A stretch of DNA of 64,000 bases from Candidatus Thorarchaeota archaeon. Its GTDB lineage: Archaea > Asgardarchaeota > Thorarchaeia > Thorarchaeales > Thorarchaeaceae. The notes below the pieces were generated by a model. The model did not search any database, was not told where the DNA came from, and worked only from the letters and a program-made list of their open reading frames with translations. This document shows positions 1 through 11,352 of this stretch, one piece after another (position 1 is the stretch's first letter; each line of letters opens with the position of its first letter). The position numbers and the translations under genes were made by a program. The stretch covers positions 80,945 through 144,944 of the forward strand of contig JAEORX010000001.1 in NCBI GenBank assembly GCA_016840685.1. The letters are read 5' to 3'.

Positions 1-1568
1 GTCTGTTTCTCGTCATCCTCTTTCTCAGCCTCTTTAAGAGCTGAAGGCATCTTCTTCAATTTACTAATCACACTCCAATGATAGAACTCATCGTGAGTCC
101 CTTTTGCAACAAAAATCACAACACGTCCCGGAGAATGACGCCCTGTTCTCCCTCTGCGTTGGATATATGGCACTACAGATGGGACGCAGTCATAGAACAC
201 CACCAGGTTGCATTCTGGAATGTCCAGACCCTCCTCTCCCACCTGTGTGGCAACTAATACATTGAACTCATTGTTTCGAAATCCATCGAGAATCTCTACC
301 TGTTTCTTCTGACTGAATCCTTTATCTGAACCGCGAGAACTCTGTCCCACAAAACGGCTTACCCGAGCATCATCAAGCTGCTCCAAGGTTTCACATACCT
401 CAACAGCAGTGTCTCGAAAACGAGTGAATATCAGAATACGTGAGTCCAGATCAATTGATAGCTGTTCGCTCACAATCTCTAAAACGGCATCTGCCTTGGG
501 ATGTCGATGGTCCTTTTCAATGAGCGCACTTAGTAGGCTCTCGAACTGCTTAAACTCTGATCTTGACACCAAATCCTTGATGCCCTTCGAGCTCTTCTTA
601 TTCCTAATTTCCTCATAAACTCCCTGAATGTATCGATGGGTTGGTGTCAGACCCTGAGTTCCAACAAACTCCAACAGATGGATGACTCGTAGTAGTGCTG
701 TGAGGTTTCGAATTACGACATAGAGTCCATGTGGTGGTTTTGTGTATGAACCGAGCTCCTTTCGGACATCTTTCTGAGCCTTCAATATCTCCTTTCGAGT
801 CATACGCCTTGCCTCAGGTAGACTGAATCCTTGGTTGATTACTGGGACTCTATACACATCGACTATCGAATAGAGAATATCTCTTAGGACCTCAATCTCC
901 GGAGGTAGTGTGATGAATCGCATCTCGGAGTCTATTGAAACAATATAGTCACGTACGTCTCTACTCTTCTCATCTCTAACTTCAACATGAGGAAGTCTGA
1001 GATTCTCGCATACCACTCTAATATGTTCTGCTTGATGACCCGGTGATGCAGTGAGACCAAGGCTTTTCCTATTGAAACCCTGTTTTTCGTAGAGCTCTGC
1101 AATGAACGTGTAGGCATAATTACCAACACCACGATGAGCCTCATCAAAGACAATCAATGACACATTTTCAAGAGTATAGCTTCTCTGGACAAGATCATTC
1201 TGAAGAGCTTGAGGGGTCATTACTACTACGCGAGCCTCTTCCCAAGTTTTCTTTCGTTGGTCCGGAGAATCATGTCCTGTCAGACATACAACCAAGTCCT
1301 CATCAAGCTCCAAAACTCTTCGTAGATATCGTGCTTGCTGGTCTACAAGGGGTCTTGATGGTGCCAGAAACAGGATTTTTGAATCCGGGTGTTGAACGAG
1401 GCGCCTTGCAGCCACAAGCGCCGCAATAATTGTCTTCCCCAATCCTGTACTCAGGACTATCATTGTACTCTCTTTAGCTGCGACTTCAGCGAGGTTGACC
1501 TGATACGCTCTATGTTCTATAGTTTTTTTGCGCACCATTGGTTCATCCACATAGATTGTATTATTCAC
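1..1568 (-). CDS. Hef/FANCM-like superfamily 2 helicase, 3' end truncated by window edge
   Basis: Open reverse frame running off the left edge; manual translation gives ...RAYQVNLAEVAAKESTMIVLSTGLGKTIIAALVAARRL..., DEAH motif (LIVFDEAHRGVGNYA) and QRRGRTGRHSPGRVVIFVAKGTHDEFYHWSVISKL. Exact start uncertain. Confidence 0.85.
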   Translation of the reverse strand, partial: MNNTIYVDEPMVRKKTIEHRAYQVNLAEVAAKESTMIVLSTGLGKTIIAALVAARRLVQHPDSKILFLAPSRPLVDQQARYLRRVLELDEDLVVCLTGHDSPDQRKKTWEEARVVVMTPQALQNDLVQRSYTLENVSLIVFDEAHRGVGNYAYTFIAELYEKQGFNRKSLGLTASPGHQAEHIRVVCENLRLPHVEVRDEKSRDVRDYIVSIDSEMRFITLPPEIEVLRDILYSIVDVYRVPVINQGFSLPEARRMTRKEILKAQKDVRKELGSYTKPPHGLYVVIRNLTALLRVIHLLEFVGTQGLTPTHRYIQGVYEEIRNKKSSKGIKDLVSRSEFKQFESLLSALIEKDHRHPKADAVLEIVSEQLSIDLDSRILIFTRFRDTAVEVCETLEQLDDARVSRFVGQSSRGSDKGFSQKKQVEILDGFRNNEFNVLVATQVGEEGLDIPECNLVVFYDCVPSVVPYIQRRGRTGRHSPGRVVIFVAKGTHDEFYHWSVISKLKKMPSALKEAEKEDDEKQ

Positions 1569-1674
1569 CAATACTAAAGCCTCGTGAAGTAATCCGTTTC
1601 TAGTATTCAGTGATAATACTCACTGTAAAAAGCCTCCTACAAACAGAAGTAATAGAGCAAGGAGCCAAGTTGAA

Positions 1675-2019
1675 ATGACTACTACTACTACTAAGGAAAG
1701 CATGCCCAGTGTCGAAGCAGAGCTGTACGAGCTAAGCATGCCAGGACGACTGCTGGGAAAGGAAGTCCTGGACAATAGAGCCAGAAGAATTGGCATTGTA
1801 CGAAGTATCAGAATCGCACTCAATCCGACACGCTCAGAGCTCATTGTGAAGGGTGCCGAAGTGGAATTCCCTGTTGATTTCTCAAAAGTGGACGCAGTTG
1901 GGACAGTAGTCCAGCTTAACTCAGTAGTGAAAGATGCAGAAGAGATTGAGGTTCATGATGTAATCAGACTCCAGAAAGAGGTCCTTGATGACATCAAATC
2001 ATACTTAGGCACAAGATAG
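1675..2019 (+). CDS. conserved archaeal small protein, PRC-barrel-like
   Basis: 114 aa ORF; LLGKEVLDNRARRIGIVRSIRI resembles PRC-barrel-type start. Confidence 0.5.
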   Translation: MTTTTTKESMPSVEAELYELSMPGRLLGKEVLDNRARRIGIVRSIRIALNPTRSELIVKGAEVEFPVDFSKVDAVGTVVQLNSVVKDAEEIEVHDVIRLQKEVLDDIKSYLGTR

Positions 2020-2088
2020 ACCCACAATTGAGGAATTCGAAGGGTTTATTGTTATAGAGATGCTTTTCCACATTCGGAGGCGCCCCAA

Positions 2089-2910
2089 TTGGACCTCACT
2101 GTGGAAAAACTTGCCAAGATGATTGATCACACGGTTCTCAAGCCAGAAACAACCACAGCAAAGATTAAGCAGCTGTGCGAGGAGGCAACAATTTACAATT
2201 TTGCAGCTGTCTGCATAAATCCTGTTCATGTCCCCTATGCTGTTGAACTTCTTCAGGACACCTCTGTGAAGGTATGTGCCGTCATAGGATTCCCCCTCGG
2301 AGCCACGACACCAGAGGTGAAATCTTGTGAGACAAAAGATGTGGTTCATGCAGGTGCTCACGAGGTTGACATGGTCATCAACATTGGAGCGCTTAGGGAT
2401 GAAAACTATGACCTTGTGAAGCGAGATATTGAGTCAGTCATTGACGCCTCAGGAGATGCGCATGTCAAGGTCATTCTTGAAACTGGGTTTCTCACTGACG
2501 ATCAGAAACGAAAGGCCTGTCTGATATGCAAAGAGGCTGGAGCTGATTTTGTCAAGACCTCCACTGGATTTGGCCCCATGGGTGCAACACCTCATGACGT
2601 CAGATTGATGCGAGAAACAGTTGGTCCTGATATGGGTGTCAAGGCTGCAGGCGGTATCAAAACCTTCAAGGATGCTGTACGTTTGATAGACGCTGGGGCT
2701 GATCGCCTCGGGACCAGTTCTGGTGTGGCAATAGTGGAGGACTTTCGATGGGCTCAGTATAGTGACTCATGGATGGTTCCTGACAAGCCGTGTTGGACTT
2801 GCCCCAGCAGAATGGCAAACATGGCCAAGCAACCCAAGGAGGTCTACAAGTGGTACAAAGAGCGATGTCTTACCTGTCCCGACAAGGAACACAATATCTT
2901 CAATGACTAG
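2089..2910 (+). CDS. deoC: deoxyribose-phosphate aldolase with C-terminal Cys-rich extension
   Basis: [67 protein letters not shown] start. Confidence 0.93.
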   Translation: MDLTVEKLAKMIDHTVLKPETTTAKIKQLCEEATIYNFAAVCINPVHVPYAVELLQDTSVKVCAVIGFPLGATTPEVKSCETKDVVHAGAHEVDMVINIGALRDENYDLVKRDIESVIDASGDAHVKVILETGFLTDDQKRKACLICKEAGADFVKTSTGFGPMGATPHDVRLMRETVGPDMGVKAAGGIKTFKDAVRLIDAGADRLGTSSGVAIVEDFRWAQYSDSWMVPDKPCWTCPSRMANMAKQPKEVYKWYKERCLTCPDKEHNIFND

Positions 2911-2921
2911 GAGGTAGAAAG

Positions 2922-4712
2922 TTGTCAAAATCTTCACTTTATGCCGATGCCCCGATTCTACATGTCTACCTACACGACAAAAGCATTCGTAGAGAATCCC
3001 TGCCTCCTGACTTATACGAGCATTATCTTGGAGGTCGGGGGCTGGGAGTAAAACTCCTGTTTGATAATCTTGCTCCGGGAACTGATGCCCTTTCACCGGA
3101 TAACCTGCTTGTATTTGCTGTAGGTCCCTCCACAGGGACAAGTGTCCCAACTGCAGGTAGGTTTGTTGTTATCACAAAGTCTCCAACTACAGGTACGATA
3201 TTTGATTCTCATGCAGGGGGCTACTTTGGTGCTCAGCTCAGACGTGCAGGATTTGCTGCAGTGGTCCTTCATGGCAAATCCGACAATCCTGTCTATCTGT
3301 GGATCAATGATGATGAAGTTGAGGTTAGAGATGCCTCGAAATTATGGGGCAGGGATGTTTTCACTACTTCTGATGAGTTATTGGAGGCGACCGATGCAAA
3401 GGCGCAAGTTGCCTGCATTGGCCCTGCGGGCGAGAACCTTGGTCTGATGGCGGCTATTATGACTGATAAGCATCGAGCCGCAGGTCGTGGAGGTGTTGGT
3501 GCAGTTATGGGCTCGAAGAACCTCAAGGCAATCGTTGCCAAGGGCTCTGGAGAGGTCGGTGTTCATGACCAAGAGCGACTCAAGGCCGCAGTAGAACGAG
3601 CCCGTAGACTCATCAAAAAGAATGCAGTGACTGACAAATCACTTCCAATGTATGGCACTCCAGTACTAGTGAGTGTAGCCAATGAGCTGGGGATGCTACC
3701 TACACATAACTTCCAAGAGGGTACCTTCAATGATGCTGAAGGGGTATCGGGTGAGAAGCTCCTTGAGAGGTTCTCGGCGGGAACATACCACTGCCATGGG
3801 TGTCCCATTGGATGTGGTCGTATCAGTTTGATTAAGGGAGAAAAGGTTGGGGGTCCTGAGTATGAGTCACTTTGGGCTCTTGGTCCCCAGTGCGGAATAA
3901 ACGACCTTGAATGGATAGCAATTGCTAACGACCGATGCAATCATCTCGGTTTGGATACAATTTCCACAGGTTCTACCATTGGAGCAGCAATGGAACTCGT
4001 TGAGAAGGGGAAGCTCGATGCTCCTCTAAAATTCGGTGACACAACAGGAGTACTTGACCTAATAGATGACATAGCATATTTGCGCGGACTCGGAGCCGAA
4101 ATGAGTGAAGGGTCTATGAGACTTGCTGAACGTTATGGAGCACCCGAGCTCGCTATGCAGGTAAAGGGACTGGAACTACCTGCCTATGACCCACGCGGCG
4201 CACAAGGCCATGCACTCGGGTATGCCACTTCAAACCGTGGGGGCTGTCATCTACGTTCATACCTGATTGGGCCTGAAGTGTTAGGTTCTCCAGTCCTTGT
4301 TGACCGTGACAGGCCAGAGGGAAAGGCGGACCTTGTGAAACTCTATCAGGACCTCTCAGCAGCCATGGACTGCATGGTTGTCTGTCGGTTCACGAATTTT
4401 GCATGGACAGTTGATGATTATGCCGAGATGGTCTCCGCGGGAACCGGTTTTGAACTCAGTGGTCATGATCTACTCAGACTAGGTGCTCGAATCTACAACC
4501 TAGAACGTCTCTTCAATCTACGTGAGGGATTCACTGCTGAGGATGACACACTTCCACAAAGGTTCTTCAAACCGCTTCCCGAGGGTGGGTCAAGAAACCG
4601 TGTTGTGCATCTTAATCAGATGTTGAAGGAGTACTACGAACTTAGAGGTTGGGACAAGAAAGGACGACCTACAGAGGACACGTTGAGTAAGTTGGACATT
4701 CCGGTCTCTTGA
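2922..4712 (+). CDS. aor: tungsten-containing aldehyde:ferredoxin oxidoreductase family
   Basis: 596 aa; YLGGRGLGVKLLFD, GGRFVVITKSP-like N-domain, HKAAGRGGVGAVMGSKNLKAI-type motif, CHGCPIGC Fe-S motif. Confidence 0.93.
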   Translation: MSKSSLYADAPILHVYLHDKSIRRESLPPDLYEHYLGGRGLGVKLLFDNLAPGTDALSPDNLLVFAVGPSTGTSVPTAGRFVVITKSPTTGTIFDSHAGGYFGAQLRRAGFAAVVLHGKSDNPVYLWINDDEVEVRDASKLWGRDVFTTSDELLEATDAKAQVACIGPAGENLGLMAAIMTDKHRAAGRGGVGAVMGSKNLKAIVAKGSGEVGVHDQERLKAAVERARRLIKKNAVTDKSLPMYGTPVLVSVANELGMLPTHNFQEGTFNDAEGVSGEKLLERFSAGTYHCHGCPIGCGRISLIKGEKVGGPEYESLWALGPQCGINDLEWIAIANDRCNHLGLDTISTGSTIGAAMELVEKGKLDAPLKFGDTTGVLDLIDDIAYLRGLGAEMSEGSMRLAERYGAPELAMQVKGLELPAYDPRGAQGHALGYATSNRGGCHLRSYLIGPEVLGSPVLVDRDRPEGKADLVKLYQDLSAAMDCMVVCRFTNFAWTVDDYAEMVSAGTGFELSGHDLLRLGARIYNLERLFNLREGFTAEDDTLPQRFFKPLPEGGSRNRVVHLNQMLKEYYELRGWDKKGRPTEDTLSKLDIPVS

Positions 4713-4896
4713 AATAGCTAATCTGAATGGTCCCCTTCAGAACGAACGGAGATGGACCCAGCTGGCCAGAGGAAACAGAAGAAACAGGAAATTCCGAAGA
4801 GGCCATGCTCCATATCTGACAAGGATTCGCTTCTTCTGGTGTGACACATGCAACGTTCCCAGAATTACATCAACCGAATGTAGTGTCTGTGGATCA

Positions 4897-6714
4897 ATGG
4901 CAAGGAAGATTGAGATCTCTCCTCCAGGAGATCCATTCCCTGCCATGGAGGGTCATCTTGAAAGGACGAAGAGCACCATTGATGCTCAGTTCGGTGAGGG
5001 AATTGGTCAAGAGCTTCTTCCATCAGACAGGACTATTGTGATGAACAAGGTTTCCTCACTGGATGCGATGTATGAGATAATTGTCGATGGTCACATTGTG
5101 GGTCGTTTACGGTTTGATATTCCAAAACGCAGCTATACCTTCCTCCTGTCCCTTGAGGGTGCCCGGAGAATCGGTTTAGTGAGTCGACAGAAATGGGTCA
5201 CAATACATGATGGAGTCCTACAATATCTGAAAGAAGGAGCAAATCTCATGGTCCCTGGAATTGCAGGATGCGACGCAGATGTTCAGGTTGATGATGAGGT
5301 TTGGATTGCTGATTCAAATGGAGCTGTTGTTGCTACAGGTATCTCTCGAATGACAGGTACAGATATGGCTAAGGTAAAGAAGGGCTTCGCAGTGAAAATC
5401 CGGGAGGTCCAGGATCCTCTTTCACCTTTAGTGAACCAGAAGACATCTTCCTGGGAGGATGCGGTAGCATCCAACTACAATGATTTACTTGATATTGAAA
5501 AGGAGGCAATGTCTTTCATAAAACGGATTGTAGTCAAACAGGGTCTTCCAGTAGTTGTTGGTTTTAGTGGAGGGAAAGACTCGCTTGTCACATATCTGGT
5601 TGTAGAAAAGGCAATCGAAGACAGGCCTCCGATTTTCTTCATGGACACTGGAATCGAACTTCCAGAAACTATCGAGTACATCAACAGATTTGCTCAATCT
5701 CGAGATGTCAAAATCATTGGACAAAAGGCAGGTGACCGGTTCTGGGAATCGGTTGATGTCTTTGGACCCCCAGCTCGTGACTTTCGATGGTGTTGCAAAG
5801 TCTTGAAGCTTGGACCTGCAGCCACATCGATTGCAGAAGATATGGGTGGTGAAACACTAAGTTTCATGGGGCAACGAAAACTGGAGTCATTCCAGAGGTC
5901 CATTGAGCCACGTGTTACAGAAAATCCCTGGGTCCCCGGACAGGTTTCTGCAAACCCCATCCAGAACTGGAATGCTCTAGAGGTCTGGTTGTATATCTTT
6001 AGAGAAAAAGCAGATTTCAATCCGCTCTACAACAGAGGTTATCAAAGGATGGGCTGCTATCTCTGTCCAGCTTCACCCCTAGCCGAGTTGGAGAGTCTGA
6101 GAGAAACTCATCCTGAGTACCATGAGAGATGGGAGTCCAAGATGAAAGAGTGGGCTGAAAAATACAGATTCCCAGATGAATGGATTGAGATGGGTTTTTG
6201 GAGATGGAAGAAACTCCCACAGGGACAGATGGAGCTGGTCAACAGGCTTGGTCTTGATATTGAACCTGACCGAACCAGTCCTGGAGAAAAACTGGAACTT
6301 CAGGTGACAAAGGGGATTGCTCCTTGTACAAAATCGGGTTTCAGCATCGAAGGCGCCTTCTCACAGGGAATTGATTTAAACAGAGTTTCTAAAGTCTTCC
6401 CGATATTTGGTAGAACGAAACTCTCAGAGGAAATGGGCGCTCTTAGGACAAGTGCTGGCGAAAACAGCATCGCACTCTTCAGTTCAGGTTCCATGGTTGC
6501 TCGAGGAACTGACGAAAAGAGCGTGGAGCAGCTTACCAAGCAGTTAGAACGTGCGGTCAGAAGAGCGGTCCTCTGCCAAGCATGTGGTTCATGTGTCCCA
6601 CAGTGCGAACATGATGCACTCTCAATTCACACAGGAAAAATAACAGTTGATGCTGAGAAGTGCACTCACTGCCTCAAATGTGACAGTTGGCCTTGTCCCA
6701 CTTACCTCTCATAG
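4897..6714 (+). CDS. archaeal PAPS-reductase/adenine nucleotide alpha hydrolase family protein with PUA-like domain and C-terminal ferredoxin motifs
   Basis: VVVGFSGGKDSLVTYLVV P-loop, DTGIELPETIEYI, CQACGSCVPQCEHDAL...CTHCLKCDSWPCP; the frame is open upstream to about 4687 and encodes a zinc ribbon. Confidence 0.88.
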   Translation: MARKIEISPPGDPFPAMEGHLERTKSTIDAQFGEGIGQELLPSDRTIVMNKVSSLDAMYEIIVDGHIVGRLRFDIPKRSYTFLLSLEGARRIGLVSRQKWVTIHDGVLQYLKEGANLMVPGIAGCDADVQVDDEVWIADSNGAVVATGISRMTGTDMAKVKKGFAVKIREVQDPLSPLVNQKTSSWEDAVASNYNDLLDIEKEAMSFIKRIVVKQGLPVVVGFSGGKDSLVTYLVVEKAIEDRPPIFFMDTGIELPETIEYINRFAQSRDVKIIGQKAGDRFWESVDVFGPPARDFRWCCKVLKLGPAATSIAEDMGGETLSFMGQRKLESFQRSIEPRVTENPWVPGQVSANPIQNWNALEVWLYIFREKADFNPLYNRGYQRMGCYLCPASPLAELESLRETHPEYHERWESKMKEWAEKYRFPDEWIEMGFWRWKKLPQGQMELVNRLGLDIEPDRTSPGEKLELQVTKGIAPCTKSGFSIEGAFSQGIDLNRVSKVFPIFGRTKLSEEMGALRTSAGENSIALFSSGSMVARGTDEKSVEQLTKQLERAVRRAVLCQACGSCVPQCEHDALSIHTGKITVDAEKCTHCLKCDSWPCPTYLS

Positions 6715-6817
6715 TCAAGGTCAAGAAATCATAGACCGAACTTCTGAAAGCACCGCCTCCCGTGTAACAACAAGGTTATTATCTCAGCTTTTGTCAGACT
6801 CCTCGGTCGAGCACAAA

Positions 6818-8170
6818 ATGTTGGCAGCGATTAGTTTGCATATCTATAGGTACCGCAAGTACCTAGTGCTCACACTTGTGATCTCACTAATCGCTATACC
6901 GATTGCTGATGTTCTTGTCATCCAGAGAGACCGAAATCGAAACGAGATGTATGGTGAAGCCTTCTGGATCTATGGATTCGGAGTCTATACGATGAATGAT
7001 ACATATCTTGCTGAATCTATGGAAGGTTTAGGTTTCCCATATAATGATGGAGAGCATGTACTACCAGAATATTTGGGTGGGGTAGAGTACGAATATCCGG
7101 TCTTTGGGTTGATATTTTTTGCAATAGCTACATGGCTATTCCCCGGTGCAGGGGAGTTACAACCGTTGTGGCTCAATTTCCTCCTTGTGCTTGTATTCAA
7201 TCTGAATCTTGTCTTACTTTCCATTCTACTCAAGGAGAAACTACAGAATAAACAATGGGCACGCATGTTCTTTGCCGGCTATTTTGTGTATGGACTCATC
7301 ATGTCGGCGGGTGGCGGCAAGCTCGAACCACTTGTAGACTGCTTACTGCTCATGTCACTGGTTCTATGGCAGGAAAAGCAGCATGGAAAAGCAATGTTCA
7401 CACTAGGACTGAGCGTGCAGACTAAGGTGTATTCCGTTGTAGTTTTCCCCATCTTCTTTCTCATAAATCCAGTATCATCAGTATATTTTATTGGCTCATT
7501 GTTCGTTTCCGTAATTCCGTCATTCTTTGGAGCCAGTTTTGAGTCTCTTATCTCACACTTTCTCAACACATCCACGTATAGTGTGTATATTGTAAACTCT
7601 ATGTTCCCGGGTCTGCTATGGGGCACACCCGATCTGTCTGTTGATCCAATTTCCTACTATTGGTGGCCACCAGCAGCGATTCCGATATTCATCTATGCCT
7701 TCTTTATGCTACTGACAATCAGACCATATTTGCCAACAAGGAAGGATCTTGAAGGGAAGTCTATTCGACAGAAATTCCTCGAGCTCAAGTATCTCTACCT
7801 CTATCTATTGCCTGGAATACTCTTTGTCTTTCGGTGGGTCATGCCGTGGTATCTATACTGGCTTGCACCAGTCGTGGTTCTCTTTGAAAAGGATGAACAC
7901 GCCAGTGGGTACATGAAAGAGATGGTAGTGGTTGGCTTTCTCTATACATTTGGACTAATTTGCAATTGGCCATACTTCAGTGGTGATCCTGGTCCTTTGC
8001 GTGATTTCGTAGCACACTTTCCCCTTGGTGAAGGCACAGTCCTTGGAGTGGTCCTTATCGTAATCCTTGCTGGATTGACATACGTTCTCTGGAAGTGGGA
8101 ATTCGATCGTCGAGATAGAAAGATGGAACTGATGCGTGAGGCTGAAGCGAGGGGAGAACTCATCATCTGA
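6818..8170 (+). CDS. polytopic membrane protein, likely glycosyltransferase (GT-C-like)
   Basis: Many hydrophobic segments; ATG at 6818 chosen over the upstream start at 6647 that overlaps the previous gene. Confidence 0.6.
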   Translation: MLAAISLHIYRYRKYLVLTLVISLIAIPIADVLVIQRDRNRNEMYGEAFWIYGFGVYTMNDTYLAESMEGLGFPYNDGEHVLPEYLGGVEYEYPVFGLIFFAIATWLFPGAGELQPLWLNFLLVLVFNLNLVLLSILLKEKLQNKQWARMFFAGYFVYGLIMSAGGGKLEPLVDCLLLMSLVLWQEKQHGKAMFTLGLSVQTKVYSVVVFPIFFLINPVSSVYFIGSLFVSVIPSFFGASFESLISHFLNTSTYSVYIVNSMFPGLLWGTPDLSVDPISYYWWPPAAIPIFIYAFFMLLTIRPYLPTRKDLEGKSIRQKFLELKYLYLYLLPGILFVFRWVMPWYLYWLAPVVVLFEKDEHASGYMKEMVVVGFLYTFGLICNWPYFSGDPGPLRDFVAHFPLGEGTVLGVVLIVILAGLTYVLWKWEFDRRDRKMELMREAEARGELII

Positions 8171-8173
8171 TTT

Positions 8174-8635
8174 CTATCGTGGTGTTCCATTTTCCCGATA
8201 ATAATCGATTATACGCCCTCTGATTAATGTAGAAGAACAGAGACCATCCGCCTCACGTTTTTCCAATCGCACGATTTTAGTGTTCAGACCAGCACTAGAG
8301 AAAAGGGCTTCTAAAGAGCTCATGTCTGTATTTTGATCATATCCCAAGGCAATGATGTCTGGTTCAATCTCAGTAACAATTTGTGTGTGGTCATCCGTGT
8401 CCAGACCAATCACAGCCTTGTCAACATACTTTAACGATTCTACGATTCTTCGTCTTTGCTCTTGTGGAAATACAGGTGGCGCTCCACGCTCTCTTAGAAT
8501 GGTTTTGTCAAGCGCTATGACAACGACTAACTCACCATCCTCACCTGCCAACTCTTTAGCCTGTTCGAGATAGGAGATATGTCCAAGATGTAAGATGTCG
8601 AATTTTCCCGCTGCAAGGACTCTCTTTCCTTTCAT
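8174..8635 (-). CDS. ribL: cytidylyltransferase family, archaeal FAD synthetase-like
   Basis: VLAAGKFDILHLGHISYLEQAKEL (HxGH), STLIRGRI motif. Confidence 0.85.
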   Translation of the reverse strand: MKGKRVLAAGKFDILHLGHISYLEQAKELAGEDGELVVVIALDKTILRERGAPPVFPQEQRRRIVESLKYVDKAVIGLDTDDHTQIVTEIEPDIIALGYDQNTDMSSLEALFSSAGLNTKIVRLEKREADGLCSSTLIRGRIIDYYRENGTPR

Positions 8636-8653
8636 TGGGATGACCCCTGATTT

Positions 8654-8938
8654 CTAATCCTCATCTACTGCGAGGAAGGATTCTGCTTCAGTGATGACCT
8701 CAATTCGACGTTTTGTCTTGGTTATTTGGCTTACATGTACAAGTCCGTTTATTTCGAGTTGCAACAAGGCTTCGTTGAGCTCAGATTCGCTAGGCTCTTT
8801 ACCAAGCTCTTTCTTCAATGCTCTTTCGAGCTCATCATCTAAGATGACCCCTCGTCGCTTTTTCACAATATCAACAATCAGGTTCGTCATAGGCATTGAG
8901 TTCCACGGTACCAAATTCAATTCACCCCAATAGATCAT
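8654..8938 (-). CDS. small winged-helix-like conserved archaeal protein
   Basis: 94 aa, helical, [27 protein letters not shown]; true start may be internal ATG (MTNLIVDIV). Confidence 0.5.
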   Translation of the reverse strand: MIYWGELNLVPWNSMPMTNLIVDIVKKRRGVILDDELERALKKELGKEPSESELNEALLQLEINGLVHVSQITKTKRRIEVITEAESFLAVDED

Positions 8939-11142
8939 CCGTACATAGCATGAGTCGCAGAGTCTGCTTCAGTGGTCCTGCGAAGAGTCTGGTCCATCTT
9001 TCTGTAGCGTTCTAACATCTCCTTAGTCACTGAGGAATGCACCGACTCGATTGCTTGTTCAAAGTGTTTCCAAGAAACAATCTCGGTTTCCATGTCCTCT
9101 CGTAGAGCTCTCATTCCCGCTTCTCTACAGATTGCTTCGATATCCCCGCCCACATAGTTTTCCGTCATTTCAACTAGTTTTCCAAGCTGTTTTTTGACAT
9201 CATTATCCAGTGGCATACCTTTGGTATAGATCTCAAAGATAGCCTTCCTGCTTTTTGCATCCGGAGCATCAACATAGACAAATCTGTCAAACCTGCCAGT
9301 TCGAAGTAGCGCTTTGTCTATCAATTCCGGACGGTTTGTTGCAGCGATAACAACAATGTCCTTCATTGACTCCAATCCATCCATCTCTGTCAGGAGCTGG
9401 CTAATCACTCTTTGGTTGTGAACTGCACCAGGATCGCCTCCTCCTGCTCCTCTTGTTGGTGCCAGAGCATCAATCTCATCAAAGAATATAATGGCTGGAG
9501 CCGCTGTCCTCGCTTTTCTAAAAATCTCCCGAATTGCTTTCTCACTCTCACCGACCCATTTTGATATAAGCTCAGGGCCCTTCACACTGATGAAATTTGC
9601 TTCGCTTTCAGTCGCAACAGCTCTTGCCAAGAGAGTCTTTCCACAACCTGGCGGTCCAAAAACGAGTACTCCTTTGGGTGGTGTGATGCCCAGTCGACGA
9701 AAGGACTCCGGTTTCTTTAGAGGCCATTCCACAACTTCTTTCAGCTCTTGTTTTGCTTGGTCTAATCCTCCAATATCATCCCATTTCACATCAGGGACTT
9801 CAATAAACACCTCTCTCACAGCAGATGGTTGTATTTCTTTCAGTGCCTCCAAGAAATCGCCATTATGCACTTCCAGTTTTTCTAATACATCCTGAGGAAT
9901 TTCATCCGCCTCTAGGTCAATCTGTGGAAGGTACCTCCTTAGTGCCTTCATCGCTGACTCTCTACAGAGTGCTTGGAGGTCTGCACCTACGAACCCATGT
10001 GTGATTTTTGCTAGGTTCTGCAGGTTTACTGTACCATCTCCCTCTGTGGTCAATGGCATTCCTCTCGAGTGAATGAGGAGTACTTCCAGTCTTCCCGTTT
10101 CATCAGGCACTCCAATCTCAATCTCCCTGTCAAACCTGCCTGGTCGTCGAAGAGCTGGGTCAAGTGCATTCACACGATTTGTTGCTCCTATGACAACGAC
10201 TTGGCCGCGTGCCTTCAGACCATCCATTGTCGCGAGCAGCTGAGCGACTACTCGTCTCTCAACTTCACCCTGTACATCTTCTCTCTTGGGTGCAATTGCG
10301 TCCAGCTCGTCAATGAATATGATACTCGGTGCATTCTCTTCGGCTTCTTCGAAGATCTTTCTCAGTTTCTGTTCTGATTCACCATAGAACTTGGACATAA
10401 TCTCTGGACCATTAATATGTACAAAATTGGCCTCAGACTCACCAGCAACCGCCTTTGCCAACAGTGTCTTTCCTGTACCTGGTGGACCGTGTAGGATGAG
10501 CCCTCGTGGTGGGTCAATACCCAGTCTTTTGAAGATTTCAGGATGTTTCATTGGGAGCTCCACCATCTCTCTAATTCTTTGGATGGCATCAGATAGCCCG
10601 CCAATCTCCTCATAGGTCACCTGTGCTGCACCAACAACATCCCCCGTTGGTTTCTCAGCAATGGCAAGGATAGTTGAATGCTGGACTACAACAGTTCCTG
10701 CTGGTTTTATGGATGTGACCTTGAATGGAATAGCCCTTCCAAGGATTGGAATGAAAACAGTGTCCTGTGTTGTCACAGGACAATTCAGGAGCTTTCTCTT
10801 TACAAACTCCTCGAATCGTGGTTCTGGTCTGATAGGGACCGACGTGGGAGCTAGTGTAACATTCTTAGCTGGTTCTTCATTAGCCCGAGTAACTGTCACT
10901 TTCTCACTCAGACTTACGCCTGCGTTTCTCCTGATTCGACCATCCATCCTGATAATCTCTCTGCCTTTATCCCCCTGATAAGCTGGCCATGCTATGGCAG
11001 CAGTCAATCTCTTGCCCTTAATCTGTATGATGTCTCCAGTTCTGACTCCCAGCTTCTCCATTGAAACGGCATCAATACGCACTATGAATCTACCAATATC
11101 TCTATGCTCAGCTTCTGCGACCTTAAGGGTAATCTCGACCAT
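8935..11142 (-). CDS. cdc48: CDC48/VCP-family AAA+ ATPase with two AAA domains
   Basis: [17 protein letters not shown] and [17 protein letters not shown] Walker A motifs, N-terminal double-psi barrel. Confidence 0.97.
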   Translation of the reverse strand: MVEITLKVAEAEHRDIGRFIVRIDAVSMEKLGVRTGDIIQIKGKRLTAAIAWPAYQGDKGREIIRMDGRIRRNAGVSLSEKVTVTRANEEPAKNVTLAPTSVPIRPEPRFEEFVKRKLLNCPVTTQDTVFIPILGRAIPFKVTSIKPAGTVVVQHSTILAIAEKPTGDVVGAAQVTYEEIGGLSDAIQRIREMVELPMKHPEIFKRLGIDPPRGLILHGPPGTGKTLLAKAVAGESEANFVHINGPEIMSKFYGESEQKLRKIFEEAEENAPSIIFIDELDAIAPKREDVQGEVERRVVAQLLATMDGLKARGQVVVIGATNRVNALDPALRRPGRFDREIEIGVPDETGRLEVLLIHSRGMPLTTEGDGTVNLQNLAKITHGFVGADLQALCRESAMKALRRYLPQIDLEADEIPQDVLEKLEVHNGDFLEALKEIQPSAVREVFIEVPDVKWDDIGGLDQAKQELKEVVEWPLKKPESFRRLGITPPKGVLVFGPPGCGKTLLARAVATESEANFISVKGPELISKWVGESEKAIREIFRKARTAAPAIIFFDEIDALAPTRGAGGGDPGAVHNQRVISQLLTEMDGLESMKDIVVIAATNRPELIDKALLRTGRFDRFVYVDAPDAKSRKAIFEIYTKGMPLDNDVKKQLGKLVEMTENYVGGDIEAICREAGMRALREDMETEIVSWKHFEQAIESVHSSVTKEMLERYRKMDQTLRRTTEADSATHAMYG

Positions 11143-11352
11143 TTCTTTGAAGCATCCTCCTATATCATTATTATAGTATGAGAAACACGACGGAGTTTGT
11201 CAAATCAGTGAAATCCGTCTTGTTTCTGCTATTCAATGTTTCTTTATCTACCAATATAATCCGATACGGAACTGGTTCTTCTGGCTCTATAGATGCGTGA
11301 AACCTGATAAAGTGATTCTGTGAGTGTCAAACACATGTGGAATACGCGCCTA

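Noticed and set aside
1675-1695. ACT trinucleotide repeat (MTTTTTK) as microsatellite/phase-variable tract
   Set aside because: Only about five repeats, in frame at an N-terminus; no evidence of variability
9491-9895. Plus-strand ORFs opposite cdc48 (also at 10391-11176, 38779-39420 and similar)
   Set aside because: Antisense to strongly recognisable conserved proteins; composition is a shadow of the real gene
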